From Pseudomonas batumici (GTDB lineage: Bacteria; Pseudomonadota; Gammaproteobacteria; Pseudomonadales; Pseudomonadaceae), in assembly GCF_000820515.1 (NCBI RefSeq), contig NZ_JXDG01000012.1, positions 62,001 through 126,000 on the forward strand: DNA of 64,000 nt, given 5' to 3'. Shown here piece by piece: positions 35,913-45,800 of the stretch. The notes beneath the pieces are model-generated. The model did no database searches and was not told where the DNA came from. It saw nothing but the letters and a program-made list of their open reading frames with translations. The position numbers were made by a program, and so were the translations under genes. How positions within the stretch are numbered: position 1 is the stretch's first letter; every line of letters begins with the position of its first letter.

Positions 35913-37121
35913 TTAGTCCTGGCTCACCGCGCCGATCTTGTGAATCGACAGGTCGGCGCCATGGTACTCCTCTTCCGGGCTCAGCCGCAGGCCATGCAGC
36001 GCCTTGATCACACCGTACACCGCGAAGCCGCCGACCAGGGCCACCACCACCCCCAGCGCGGTGCCGAGCAACTGGCTGACCAGACTGACACCGCCCAGGC
36101 CGCCCAACGCCTGCTGGCCGAAGATCCCGCAGGCAATCCCGCCCCAGACCCCACACAGGCCGTGCAACGGCCAGACACCCAGCACATCGTCGATCTTCCA
36201 TTGGCTCTGGGTCGCGATAAAGCACCAGACGAACAGGCCGCCCGCCACCGCGCCGGTCACCAGCGCACCCACCGGGTGCATCAGGTCGGAACCGGCACAG
36301 ACCGCCACCAGACCGGCCAGGGGACCGTTGTGCAGGAAGCCCGGGTCATTGCGCCCGATGATCAGCGCCGCCACGGTGCCGCCGACCATTGCCATCAGCG
36401 AGTTGACCGCCACCAGCCCGCTCACCCCCTGCAGGGTCTGCGCGCTCATGACGTTGAAACCGAACCAGCCGACGATCAGGATCCACGACCCCAGGGCCAG
36501 GAAGGGAATGCTCGACGGCGCGAACGCCACCAACCGCCCCTCGCGATAGCGACCCTGGCGCGGCCCCAGCAACAGCACCGCCGCCAGCGCCAGCCAGCCG
36601 CCCATGGCGTGCACCACCACGGAGCCGGCGAAATCATGGAAGCCGGCGCCAAAGCGCGCCAGCAGCCACGCCTGCAGGCCAAAATTGCCGTTCCAGACCA
36701 GGCCTTCGAAAAACGGATAGACGAAGGCCACGATCAACGCGGTGGCGCACAACTGCGGGGCAAAACGCGCCCGCTCGGCAATCCCGCCGGAAATGATCGC
36801 CGGAATCGCCGCCGCGAACGTCAGCAGGAAGAAGAACTTCACCAGGCCATAACCGTGGTCGCCACTGATTTGCGCCGCCGGCTGCAAGAAGCTGACGCCG
36901 TAGGAAATCCAGTAGCCTATGAAGAAATAGGCCAGGGTCGAGATCGCGAAGTCGCTGAGGATTTTCGACAAGGCGTTGACCTGGTTCTTTTGCCGAACGG
37001 TCCCAACCTCAAGAAAGGCGAAACCGGCGTGCATGGCCAGAACCATGACCGCGCCGATCAGAATGAACAGGGTGTTGGAACCATGGACCAGAGTGTCCAC
37101 AGCGCTTTGCAAGTTTTCCAT
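35913..37121 (-). CDS. Ammonium transporter (Amt family)
   Basis: The product has 402 residues with about eleven helices; ATG 37121 was chosen because the family N-terminus begins near MENLQSAVDTL. Typical segments are HAGFAFLEVGTVRQKN, DFAGSVVVHAMGGW with the first pore His, and WPLHGLCGVWGGIACG with the second. It conducts NH3/NH4+ across the inner membrane. There is no adjacent glnK, unlike the canonical glnK-amtB pair. I saw no good sigma-54 promoter in the 345-base upstream gap, so nitrogen control is uncertain. Confidence 0.92.
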   Translation of the reverse strand: MENLQSAVDTLVHGSNTLFILIGAVMVLAMHAGFAFLEVGTVRQKNQVNALSKILSDFAISTLAYFFIGYWISYGVSFLQPAAQISGDHGYGLVKFFFLLTFAAAIPAIISGGIAERARFAPQLCATALIVAFVYPFFEGLVWNGNFGLQAWLLARFGAGFHDFAGSVVVHAMGGWLALAAVLLLGPRQGRYREGRLVAFAPSSIPFLALGSWILIVGWFGFNVMSAQTLQGVSGLVAVNSLMAMVGGTVAALIIGRNDPGFLHNGPLAGLVAVCAGSDLMHPVGALVTGAVAGGLFVWCFIATQSQWKIDDVLGVWPLHGLCGVWGGIACGIFGQQALGGLGGVSLVSQLLGTALGVVVALVGGFAVYGVIKALHGLRLSPEEEYHGADLSIHKIGAVSQD

Positions 37122-37466
37122 GGAGACGGCAGACCTGAAGTCAGGGAAAAGCACCAAAGCAGTTCGCTCGCCGCGCATTTCGCACCAGATTGGCGCCACC
37201 CAAAACCGATGGCGAACCGGTTTGGCGCAGGGCGAAAAACGAAGCGTGAGCCATCCTTGGGTTTTTTCCGCGTTTTTTGATTATTTAAGGTATGGTTTTC
37301 GCAGGCCAAGGCTCCAGGGCGCCCAAATACAGCGCACGTGCCCGGCGCAACGCACCAGCACAAAGCAAAAGCTGTACCAGACAATCGCGGTGAACCTTCA
37401 CTCAAGGTCCGCACTCGAAACCTGTACAGGCTTTTCACGGATGGCTTTTCACGGAGAAACAACCCC

Positions 37467-37781
37467 ATGACCCGCAAAACGGCACAGACGACTCAAGAAA
37501 TCCTGATGGCGGATTTTCAAACCCTGGTCAATGACACGGAGCGCCTGCTGGCGCACACCTCCAGCCTGGCTGGCGAGCAGGCCGACGAGTTGCGCGAGCA
37601 GATTCGCGAAAGCCTGCTCAAGGCCCGCGAGACCCTGCAACTGACCGAAGCCTCCCTGCGCGATCGCGGCCAGGCGGCGGTCGAGGCGACCGAAGCCTAC
37701 GTCCAGGCCAAGCCCTGGCAGTCCATCGGGATTGCCGCCGGTATCGGCTTTATCGTCGGCCTGCTGGCGACGCGGCGCTGA
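37467..37781 (+). CDS. DUF883 (ElaB/YqjD-like) membrane-anchored protein
   Basis: The product has 104 residues. The helical body (DFQTLVNDTERLLAHTSS) is followed by a C-terminal membrane helix (SIGIAAGIGFIVGLLATRR). E. coli YqjD and ElaB bind ribosomes at the inner membrane in stationary phase. GGAG precedes ATG 37467. The gene opens a three-gene operon with holin-family and YqjK-like genes, matching the yqjD-yqjE-yqjK layout. Confidence 0.9.
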   Translation: MTRKTAQTTQEILMADFQTLVNDTERLLAHTSSLAGEQADELREQIRESLLKARETLQLTEASLRDRGQAAVEATEAYVQAKPWQSIGIAAGIGFIVGLLATRR

Positions 37782-37782
37782 T

Positions 37783-38160
37783 ATGGCGGGTGATGAATCG
37801 ACCGCCAGCGGCTCCTCGACACGCCGCCTGGGCGCGGCCTTCCTCGGTCTGTTGCACAGTCATGTCGAATTGTTCGGCATCGAACTCCAGGAGCAGAAAG
37901 CCCGGACCGTCAGCCTGTTGCTGTGCGCCGGACTGACCCTGGTATTCGCCCTGTTGCTGATGGTGGGACTGTCGGCGCTGGTGCTGATCCTGCTCTGGGA
38001 CAGTTGGCGCCTGGCCGGCATCATCGGCCTGTGCGTCTTCTACTGCCTGGCCGCGCTGTTCTGCGCCCTGCGTCTGAAAGCGCTGGTCGCCGATGAGTCG
38101 TCGCCCTTCCAGGCCACCCTTGAAGAGTTGGCCAACGACCGCGAGCGACTGCTGCCATGA
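37783..38160 (+). CDS. Phage holin family protein (DUF1469/YqjE-like)
   Basis: The product has 125 residues and begins 1 base after the preceding stop. Two membrane helices (TVSLLLCAGLTLVFALLLMV and IIGLCVFYCLAALFCALRL) are separated by a short loop, with amphipathic flanks. This is the YqjE-like membrane family, named for distant likeness to holins; it is probably not a phage protein. It overlaps the next gene by 4 bases. Confidence 0.88.
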   Translation: MAGDESTASGSSTRRLGAAFLGLLHSHVELFGIELQEQKARTVSLLLCAGLTLVFALLLMVGLSALVLILLWDSWRLAGIIGLCVFYCLAALFCALRLKALVADESSPFQATLEELANDRERLLP

Positions 38161-38498
38161 GCCTGCCCGACCTGACCCACGTCCATTCACGCCGGGATAT
38201 GCGCAAGGCACTGATCCGCCTGCGCATGGAACTGCATCGCCAGGAAATCCGCCATGAGTCCCGGGACCTGCTGCAGCCCTTGCAGCATATGCGTGGCCTG
38301 GGCCGGAACTGGCAGGCCAACCTCGGCCTCAAGCACGCGCCGTTGTGGGGAATCGGTATCGTCGCGCTGCTGGGGTTCCTCGGCGCCAAGGGGGCCAAGG
38401 GTGGCGGCGTGGAGCGCCTGTCACGCTGGGTCCGCCTGGGTGCCGGCCTGTTGCCGCTGATTCGGCTGGCATTGCGCGCAACCTCCCCCAAAGAGTGA
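38157..38498 (+). CDS. Small YqjK-like membrane protein
   Basis: The product has 113 residues. A basic N-terminal half (LIRLRMELHRQEIRHESRDL) is followed by a short hydrophobic segment (GIGIVALLGFLGAKGAKGGG) and a second hydrophobic stretch. It overlaps the DUF1469 gene as ATGA and completes the small operon. Its role is unknown; association with the stationary-phase ribosome-binding membrane proteins is inferred from context. Confidence 0.75.
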   Translation: MSLPDLTHVHSRRDMRKALIRLRMELHRQEIRHESRDLLQPLQHMRGLGRNWQANLGLKHAPLWGIGIVALLGFLGAKGAKGGGVERLSRWVRLGAGLLPLIRLALRATSPKE

Positions 38499-38540
38499 TG
38501 GCGGCGAAGCTGGCTGCATTCTTGCAGTAGCCAGCGGATC

Positions 38541-38566
38541 GAGTGCGAGCCTTCGGGCTCGCGCTC
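38541..38566 (+). terminator. UUCG-loop hairpin between the yqjDE-like operon and the EAL gene
   Basis: An 11-pair stem, with one G-U pair, closes a TTCG tetraloop, an unusually stable RNA hairpin. No T-tract follows. It lies 43 bases after the stop at 38498 and 36 bases before the AAGGAGG of the next gene. It could end the operon mRNA or protect a 3' end. Confidence 0.45.
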
Positions 38567-38611
38567 CGTCGGCCCTGCCCGCCGCAACCAGACCCAGTCC
38601 AAGGAGGCTCC

Positions 38612-39775
38612 GTGATCGACGGGCAACCGCTCGCCTGTTTTCAGCCGTTCATCGATACCGCCACCGGCCGTATCGCCGGCGTCGAGGCCCTCGGCCGACT
38701 GCGCCAGGCCAACGGCCAACTGACCTCCGTGGGACCCTTGTTCGCCGATCCGCGCAGCCCTTCGGCCGCGCTGCGACGCCTGGACCGGCAGATCCGCGAC
38801 AACGCCCTGAGCCGGCTGCACGAAGCGCCCCGGGACTGGTTCCTGAGCCTGAACATGTCGCCACGCTGGATCAGCCGCCTGAGCAACGGCCAGGCCCTGC
38901 CCAGCCTCAAGCAATTGGCGCAGTACGATGTCGATCCACGGCGCATCGTCTTCGAAATCACCGAACTGGGGGGCGACAGCCTGCGCCTGGCCGAAGTGGT
39001 CAGCCGCTATCGTGCCGCCGGCGCGCGCATCGCCATCGACGATTTCGGTGCCGGTTATTCACAACTCGATCGGGTGCTGGCCTTGCAGCCGGACATCCTC
39101 AAGCTCGACATGCGCCTGTTCCAGGCCGCGGCCCGTGGCGGCCCCAGCAGCGAAGTGGTCAAGGCCCTGGCGCAAATGGCGGAAAAGACCGGCTGCTGGA
39201 TCATCGCCGAAGGCGTGGAAACCGAGGCCGAGCTGAATTTCGCCCTGGAATGCGGCTCGCGCTACGTCCAGGGCTATCTGTTCGCCAAGGCGGAGCTTGA
39301 GTTCTTCGCCACCGATGCCTTTGTCGCCCGCTTCGCCGAACTCAGGGAGCGCTATGTGCGGCAGAAGCTGGCCGAACGCGCCCGCCTGATGACCCTGCGC
39401 CAGCAACTGGTCGGTCTCATGGCCACGCTGCAGGGCTGGGCCCAGGCCCAGGCGCCGCTCAGCCAGTTGCCCCGGCCCGACAGCTACCCCTGGTTGCTGC
39501 GCTTCTACCAATGCGATCGCCACGGCACCCAACTGACCCCCAACCTGGAATGGCGCAACCAGGCCTGGCAGGCCGACAACAGCTACCTGGGCCACAACTG
39601 GTCCTGGCGGCCCTACTTCTATCAGCTGCTGGCCGAAGGCTGGGACGAACGGCGGCTGATCCTGTCCAGCACCTATCGCGACGCCACCAGCAACCAGTAT
39701 TGCCTGACCGCCGGGCAATTCTTCGACAACGGCCAGCGGCTGTTGCTGATCGACATCGATGCCGCCGGCTTATAA
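38612..39775 (+). CDS. EAL-domain cyclic-di-GMP phosphodiesterase with YkuI-like C-terminus
   Basis: The product has 387 residues from GTG 38612, chosen for the strong AAGGAGG 10 bases before it. The EAL signature is E25-A26-L27, and the other catalytic motifs are present: LNMSP, FEITELGG, IDDFGAGYSQLD, LKLDM, IAEGVET and QGYLFAK. It should hydrolyse cyclic-di-GMP. After about residue 250, the segment ending in FFDNGQRLLLIDID matches the sensor-like domain of Bacillus YkuI, so activity is probably signal-controlled. The signal is unknown. It lies upstream of dgt. Confidence 0.88.
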   Translation: MIDGQPLACFQPFIDTATGRIAGVEALGRLRQANGQLTSVGPLFADPRSPSAALRRLDRQIRDNALSRLHEAPRDWFLSLNMSPRWISRLSNGQALPSLKQLAQYDVDPRRIVFEITELGGDSLRLAEVVSRYRAAGARIAIDDFGAGYSQLDRVLALQPDILKLDMRLFQAAARGGPSSEVVKALAQMAEKTGCWIIAEGVETEAELNFALECGSRYVQGYLFAKAELEFFATDAFVARFAELRERYVRQKLAERARLMTLRQQLVGLMATLQGWAQAQAPLSQLPRPDSYPWLLRFYQCDRHGTQLTPNLEWRNQAWQADNSYLGHNWSWRPYFYQLLAEGWDERRLILSSTYRDATSNQYCLTAGQFFDNGQRLLLIDIDAAGL

Positions 39776-39856
39776 TGTTTGCTTGCATGGTTTTGCTTGC
39801 AGGCAGGCGTACTAAACGGGAAGCTGGGGCATCAGTCACCAACGGAGAGCCCCGCC

Positions 39857-41188
39857 TTGGATTGGCACACCCTGCTTACCCGCGAACGCCTCGGGAAATC
39901 GCTGCACAGCCCTGAAGAACTGGGCCGCAGCCCCTTCCACAAAGACCATGACCGCATCATCTTCTCCGGTGCCTTCCGCCGCCTGGGACGCAAGACCCAG
40001 GTGCACCCGGTGACCAGTAACGACCATATCCATACGCGCCTGACCCACTCGCTGGAAGTCAGTTGCGTCGGACGCTCCCTGGGCATGCGCGTCGGTGAAA
40101 CCCTGCGCGACGCCCTGCCGGACTGGTGCGAGCCCAGCGACCTGGGCATGGTGGTGCAATCGGCGTGTCTGGCCCACGACATCGGCAACCCGCCGTTCGG
40201 CCACTCCGGCGAGGACGCCATTCGCCACTGGTTCCATCAGGCGGCCGGACGCGGCTGGCTGGACGCCATGAGCACGGCCGAGGCCAACGACTTCCTCAAC
40301 TTCGAAGGCAATGCCCAGGGCTTCCGGGTGCTGACCCAGCTGGAGTATCACCAGTTCGAAGGCGGTACCCGCCTGACCTACGCCACCCTCGGCACCTACC
40401 TCAAGTACCCGTGGACCGCGCGGCACGCCGATTCGCTGGGTTACAAGAAGCACAAGTTCGGTTGCTACCAGAGCGAGTTGCCGATCCTCGAGCAGATCGC
40501 CCACAAGCTCGGTCTGCCGCAGCTGGAGGAGCAACGCTGGGCACGCCACCCGCTGGTCTACCTGATGGAGGCCGCCGACGATATCTGCTACGCCCTGATC
40601 GACCTGGAAGACGGCCTGGAAATGGGGCTGCTCGACTATGCCGAGGTCGAATCCCTGCTGCTGGGCCTGGTGGGCGACGACCTGCCGGAAACCTACCGGC
40701 AACTCGGGCCGCAGGATTCGCGCAGGCGCAAGCTGGCGATCCTGCGCGGCAAGGCCATCGAACACCTGACCAACGCCGCGGCCAGGGCCTTCGTCGAGCA
40801 ACAGGACGCGCTGCTGGCCGGGACCCTGCCGGGGGACCTGGTCGAACACATGCATGGTCCGGCCAAACGCTGCGTCCTCAATGCCAAGGACATCGCCCGC
40901 AAGAAGATCTTCCAGGACAAGCGCAAGACGCTCCATGAGATCGGTGCCTACACCACCCTGGAAATCCTCTTGAACGCCTTCTGTGGCGCCGCCCTGGAAC
41001 AACACGGCGGACGTACGCCATCGTTCAAGCATCGGCGCATCCTCGACTTGCTGGGCAACAACGCCCCACGGCCCGAGTGGCCACTGCACACTTCGTTCCT
41101 GCGGGTGATCGATTTCATCGCGGGGATGACGGACAGCTACGCCAGTGAAATGGCCCGGGAAATGACCGGTCGTTCCAGTCCGGTGTAA
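39857..41188 (+). CDS. dgt: Deoxyguanosinetriphosphate triphosphohydrolase-like protein
   Basis: The product has 443 residues from TTG 39857, with GGAGAG in front; relatives start [14 protein letters not shown]. It belongs to the HD superfamily: [11 protein letters not shown] and [16 protein letters not shown] supply the metal ligands, with further His and Asp in [18 protein letters not shown]. The enzyme releases triphosphate from dGTP or other dNTPs. It is monocistronic, with a hairpin behind it at 41198. Confidence 0.93.
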   Translation: MDWHTLLTRERLGKSLHSPEELGRSPFHKDHDRIIFSGAFRRLGRKTQVHPVTSNDHIHTRLTHSLEVSCVGRSLGMRVGETLRDALPDWCEPSDLGMVVQSACLAHDIGNPPFGHSGEDAIRHWFHQAAGRGWLDAMSTAEANDFLNFEGNAQGFRVLTQLEYHQFEGGTRLTYATLGTYLKYPWTARHADSLGYKKHKFGCYQSELPILEQIAHKLGLPQLEEQRWARHPLVYLMEAADDICYALIDLEDGLEMGLLDYAEVESLLLGLVGDDLPETYRQLGPQDSRRRKLAILRGKAIEHLTNAAARAFVEQQDALLAGTLPGDLVEHMHGPAKRCVLNAKDIARKKIFQDKRKTLHEIGAYTTLEILLNAFCGAALEQHGGRTPSFKHRRILDLLGNNAPRPEWPLHTSFLRVIDFIAGMTDSYASEMAREMTGRSSPV

Positions 41189-41197
41189 GCCCATGGC

Positions 41198-41220
41198 GCC
41201 CGCCTTTGATCAAGGCGGGC
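41198..41220 (+). terminator. Hairpin after dgt
   Basis: A 9-base perfect stem (GCCCGCCTT with AAGGCGGGC) has a 5-base loop and begins 9 bases after the dgt stop. There is no T-tract on the plus strand. It is a likely weak terminator. Confidence 0.5.
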
Positions 41221-41428
41221 CGCTTGGCGCGACAACGCCTACACAGGCGAGAGAATCCACTGATTGATCGTGGCTCCGGCCCACTGAAATAATTGCTGTC
41301 CTCTTATGTCTGCCGCCCACACTCAAGCTGACCTGCCATTCAACAAGCGCCCGATTCCAGGCATATTTTCCTACACAGCGCCTACCTATGTAGCCTTTCC
41401 CGAGTCGACAGGTCGCCCGGAAAACACC

Positions 41429-41881
41429 ATGCCCAAACACAACTTACGCGTGTTGCTGGTAGAGGATCATCCCTTTCAACTGGCCGCCACACAGAGCCTG
41501 CTCAACAGCTATGGCTTCCACGCCCTGACACCGACGCTCACGGCCCGGGAAGCCTTGAACGCGCTGGATTCGGCACACACGCCGTTCGACCTGATGCTGT
41601 GCGACCAGTGCCTGCCGGACGTGCTGGGGCTGGACCTGATCGAAACCGCCTGCCGTAGCGGCATGATCAAGCAAGCGATCCTGCTCAGCAGTCTCAGCAG
41701 CGAAGAACTCGCTGTCCTCAGCGCGCTTGCGCTGGAGCGGCGCCTGCCGTTGCTCGGCTGCCTGAGCAAACCGCTGAACGGCGACGCCCTGGAGGCCGCA
41801 CTGGGCCTGGACAACGATGCCCATGGGACAGCCGCTCCTCCCGAACGGTCCGACCTGCCTCGCCCCACCGCGTCTTCGTGA
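41429..41881 (+). CDS. Receiver-only response regulator, RocR-like
   Basis: The product has 150 residues from ATG 41429. It is a single receiver domain with the acidic pair in VEDHPFQ, phospho-acceptor D59 in LMLCDQCLPD, the conserved Ser/Thr region ILLSSLSSEE, and K114 in GCLSKPL. No output domain follows, only a Pro/Ser-rich tail. The layout of the second half (ILLSS, then LGCLSKP) resembles the receiver of P. aeruginosa RocR, which carries an EAL domain missing here. Next to a BvgAS-like pair, it may compete for phosphate or bridge to another protein. Confidence 0.82.
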   Translation: MPKHNLRVLLVEDHPFQLAATQSLLNSYGFHALTPTLTAREALNALDSAHTPFDLMLCDQCLPDVLGLDLIETACRSGMIKQAILLSSLSSEELAVLSALALERRLPLLGCLSKPLNGDALEAALGLDNDAHGTAAPPERSDLPRPTASS

Positions 41882-41894
41882 CGCCCACTCGCCA

Positions 41895-41919
41895 GCCCCC
41901 GGGTTTCTACCCCGGGGGC
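41895..41919 (+). terminator. GC-rich hairpin after the receiver gene
   Basis: A 9-base perfect stem (GCCCCCGGG with CCCGGGGGC) has a 7-base loop and begins 14 bases after the stop at 41881. It lacks a T-tract. It probably marks the end of the receiver-gene transcript. Confidence 0.5.
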
Positions 41920-41950
41920 GGATCACTGCAAAAGCACGCCGACCTATAAG

Positions 41951-41964
41951 TAGGATATTTCCCA
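41951..41964. promoter_or_regulatory. Degenerate inverted heptad, BvgA/RcsB-like
   Basis: TAGGATA-TTTCCCA is an imperfect inverted pair of heptads close to the BvgA half-site TTTCCTA. It lies in the AT-rich 304-base gap before the LuxR-type regulator gene, 130 bases upstream of a perfect copy at 42081. It could be a secondary binding site for the regulator encoded next door. Confidence 0.3.
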
Positions 41965-42080
41965 AAGAACCCTAAGACCTTACAAAGAACTCATCTTTCC
42001 GTATAACCATTTAACTCAAGACTTAAATAGTTCTTCTCTTTCAAACTTGTATCAATCGTAAGTCAAAACCCTATTTAGAG

Positions 42081-42094
42081 TAGGAATATTCCTA
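42081..42094. promoter_or_regulatory. Perfect inverted heptad TAGGAAT-ATTCCTA, likely binding site of the adjacent regulator
   Basis: This 14-base perfect palindrome has exactly the form of a BvgA inverted-heptad site (TTTCCTA half-site) and also resembles the RcsAB box (TAAGAATATTCCTA). It lies 91 bases before the start of a BvgA-like regulator gene in a conspicuously AT-rich leader. Autoregulation is the simplest reading. The rest of 41920-42185 shows no gene. Confidence 0.55.
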
Positions 42095-42185
42095 TACTAC
42101 CTCTGTAGGGCCCTCCCTTCATGCGCCTGCTTGTCCAACTGAGCTAAGGTTCGCGCTTTCCAAGCAGCTCGTATGGGACTTTATT

Positions 42186-42815
42186 ATGAACTCGGTTTTT
42201 ATCGTCGACGACCACCCCGTTGTCCGCCTGGCCATCAGGATATTGTTGGAACAGGAGGATTGTTATGAAATAGTCGGGGAAACCGATAACGGTGTCGACG
42301 CGATGCAAATGGTCCGCGAGTGCATGCCGGACCTGGTGATCCTGGATATCAGCATCCCCAAACTGGACGGCCTGGAGGTCCTGGCCCGCTTCAATGCCAT
42401 GAACTCGCCACTCAAGACCCTGGTGCTGACCGCCCAGACGCCCAACCTGTTCGCGATGCGCTGCATGCAATCCGGCGCCTCGGGTTATGTCTGCAAGGCC
42501 GAAGACTTGAGCGAACTCCTGAGCGCGATCAAGGCGGTGTTGTCCGGCTACAATTACTTCCCGAGCCAGGCGCTGATCGGTGCGCGAAAAGAGGGGCCGG
42601 AAAACCCGGAGATCGAATTATTCAAACTCGTGAACGACCGGGAACTGATGGTCCTGCAACTGTTCGCCCAGGGACGGACCAACAAGGAAATTGCCAAGGG
42701 CATGTTTCTCAGCAACAAGACTGTCAGCACCTACAAGAAGAGACTCATGCAAAAACTCAAGGCCAAATCCCTGGTAGAGCTTATCGAGATGGCCAAACGC
42801 AACGCGGTAGTGTGA
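42186..42815 (+). CDS. LuxR/NarL-family response regulator, BvgA/EvgA-like
   Basis: The product has 209 residues. The receiver has VDDHP and phospho-acceptor D54 in LVILDISIPKLDG, and an HTH (about residues 146-205) contains ELMVLQLFAQGRTNKEIAKGMFLS and TVSTYKKRLMQKL. Such regulators bind inverted heptads, one of which lies upstream at 42081. The hybrid kinase gene follows by 8 bases, so they form a two-component operon like bvgAS, evgAS or rocA1S1. Target genes are unknown; in relatives they include fimbriae, virulence and acid-stress genes. Confidence 0.9.
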   Translation: MNSVFIVDDHPVVRLAIRILLEQEDCYEIVGETDNGVDAMQMVRECMPDLVILDISIPKLDGLEVLARFNAMNSPLKTLVLTAQTPNLFAMRCMQSGASGYVCKAEDLSELLSAIKAVLSGYNYFPSQALIGARKEGPENPEIELFKLVNDRELMVLQLFAQGRTNKEIAKGMFLSNKTVSTYKKRLMQKLKAKSLVELIEMAKRNAVV

Positions 42816-42823
42816 GAAAACCA

Positions 42824-45800
42824 ATGCCCATGCGCATAAAGGACTATCTGATGGTGATCACAGGCTTGTGCCTGTGCCTGTCAGCGCTTGCAGATACCCA
42901 AGGTGTCACCCACTTCTCGTTACTCAGCCGCTCAAGCGCCAGCCACATGGAGGTCGCGCTGGACAAGGATCAGCGGCGCTGGATCCAGGACAGGCGTGAA
43001 CTGGTGCTCGGCACCTCCGTCCCGGACTACCCGCCCTTCGACATGACCGTCAGCGGGCGTGACTACGAAGGCATCACCGCCGACTACGCCGGCATTCTGG
43101 GCAGGGCCCTGGGCCTGTCCATCAAGGTCCAGAGCTTTGCCACCCGGGAAGCCGCCATCAGCGCCCTCGAACAAGGCCGGATCGACCTGCTCGGCAGCGC
43201 CAACGGCTTCGAGGCCGTCAACAAGAACATCGCGCTCTCGACCCCCTATGCCATCGACCAGCCGGTGCTGGTCACCCGTGAAGACGAGACCCGCACCCTC
43301 AGCGATGGCCTGGCCGGGATGCGCCTGAGCATGGTCTACCACTACCTGCCGCTGGACGAGATCAAGGCGCTGTATCCCAATGCCACGCTGCAGTTCTACC
43401 CCTCCTACCTGAACGCGCTCAACGCCGTGGCCTTCGACCAGGCCGACGTGTTCCTGGGGGACACCATCTCGACCCACTACCTGATCAACAAGGGCTATTT
43501 GCGCAATGTGAAAATGGCCAATTTCGGCAAGCACGAGGCCTACGGTTTCAGTTTTGCCGTACGCGGTGACAATGCCGCCCTGCTCGGCGCCGTCAACGCG
43601 ACCCTCAAGGCGATCCCCACCAGCGAACGCGAGAGCATCGCCCACCGCTGGAGCGCCGGCAGCGACATCCTGCTGACCGACCACAAGCTGCAACTGACGG
43701 CGCGCGAAGAGCGCTGGCTCAAGGAGCACCCGGTGGTTCGCGTGGTGGTCAACGAAGCCCTGGCGCCGATCACGTTCTTCGACGCCGACAACACCTTCCG
43801 TGGCGTCACCGCCGACCTGCTGGAACTGATCCGCCTGCGCACCGGCCTGCGTTTCGAAATACAACGCTCGCGCAGCCTGGAAGACATGATCAATCGGGTG
43901 AACAACAACCAGGCCGACATCATTGCCGCCGTCAGCCCGACCAATGAACGCGAGAACGTCCTGCATTTCAGCCGGCCCTACATGGAAAACTCGTTCGTGC
44001 TGCTGACCGCCAAGGGTCGTGACAGCGCCAGCAACCTGGAGCAGATGCAAGGCCGGCGCCTGGCCGTTATCCGCGGCAACCCGCTGCTCGACTACCTGCG
44101 CAACGACTTCCCGCAGATCAAGCTGATCGAAACCGACGACAGCCTCAAGGCGGTCGAATTGCTCGCCCAGGGCCAGGCAGACGGCGCGGTGAGTTCACTG
44201 GTGATCGCCAACTACCTGATCGCCTCGCAGACCTTCGACGACAAGCTGCAGATCAGCGCGACCATCGGCACCCAGCAGGCCATTTTCGCCCTGGCCACCG
44301 CCCGTGGCGCCACGGAACTGAGCTCGATTCTCGACAAGGCGCTGCTGAGCATCGCCCCGGACGAACTGGGCATCATCAACAGCCGCTGGCGCGGCTACTC
44401 ACCGGCCTCCGACAGCTATTGGCGCAACTACCATCGGCTGATCCTGCAGATCGTCATCGGGGCCGGTGCGCTGCTGCTGCTCTCCCTGGGCTGGAACGCC
44501 TACATGCGCCGGCAGATCCGGCAACGCCAACTGGCCGAACGGGCCCTGAGCGACCAGTTCGAATTCATGCGCGCGCTGGTCAACGGCACGCCGCACCCGA
44601 TCTATGTGCGTGATCGCGAAGGCCGCTTGCAGACCTGCAACGACAGCTACCTGCAGGCCTTCTCGAGCAAACTGGAGGATGTGATCGGCAAGCGGGTCAC
44701 GGACGCCTACCAGGGCAATGCCTTCGAAGCCCGGGAATACCAGGCCGACTACCAGCGGGTGATGGACGAAGGCACCGCGCAGATCTGCGACCGCACGCTG
44801 CATATCGGCGACCGGAGATTGACCCTCTATCACTGGATCCTGCCCTACCGCAACTCGCTGGGCGAGGTGCAAGGCATCATCGGCGGTTGGATCGACATCA
44901 GCGACCGCCGCGAACTGTTCGAAGAACTGCGCGCGGCCAAGGATCAGGCCGACAGCGCCAACCGCGCCAAGAGCACGTTCCTGGCGACCATGAGCCACGA
45001 GATCCGCACCCCCATGAACGCGGTGATCGGCATGCTCGAGCTGACCCTCAAGCGGGCGGACCAGGGCCATCTGGATCGCCCTGCGATCGAAGTCGCCTAC
45101 AACTCGGCCAAGGACCTGCTGGAACTGATCGGCGACATCCTCGATATCGCCCGCATCGAGTCGGGACGCCTGAGCCTGTCCCCCGAGCGGGTCAACCTGA
45201 GCGAGCTGGTGGAGTCGGTGGTCAGGGTCTTCGATGGCCTGGCGCGCCAGAAGCAGCTGGACCTGGTGGTCCAGCTGCCCGAACGGCACAGCATCGGCGA
45301 CATCCTGATCGATCCCTTGCGCTTCAAGCAGATCCTTTCCAACCTGATCAGCAACGCCATCAAGTTCACCGAGCAGGGCCAGGTCACGATCGGGCTGCTC
45401 ATGCAGCCCACCGGTGTCGCGCAACGGACGAACATGACCCTGACCGTCCAGGATACCGGCATCGGCATCACCCCCGCCGACCAGGCCCGGCTCTTCGAAC
45501 CCTTCGTGCAAGCCGACAACTCGGGACACCTGGCCCGCAGCGGGGCCGGCCTGGGCCTGGTGATCTGCCGCAGCCTGTGCGAAATGATGGGCGGCACCCT
45601 GAGCCTCTCCAGCCAGCCCGGCGAAGGTACCCGCGTGGTGGTGACCCTGGAGCTGGACAGCCTCGAAGCCACGCAAGGCGTCGCCAGCCGCGATCCGGAG
45701 CTGGCCCTGCCGCTCCAGGCCCTGAATGTCCTGGTGGTGGACGACCATCCCGCCAACCGCTTGCTGATGTGCCAGCAGCTGGGATTTCTCGGCCACTCGT

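Noticed and set aside
41210..41440. A 76-codon minus-strand frame between dgt and the receiver gene
   Set aside because: There is no convincing ribosome binding site or family, and it overlaps the hairpin after dgt and the leader of the receiver gene.
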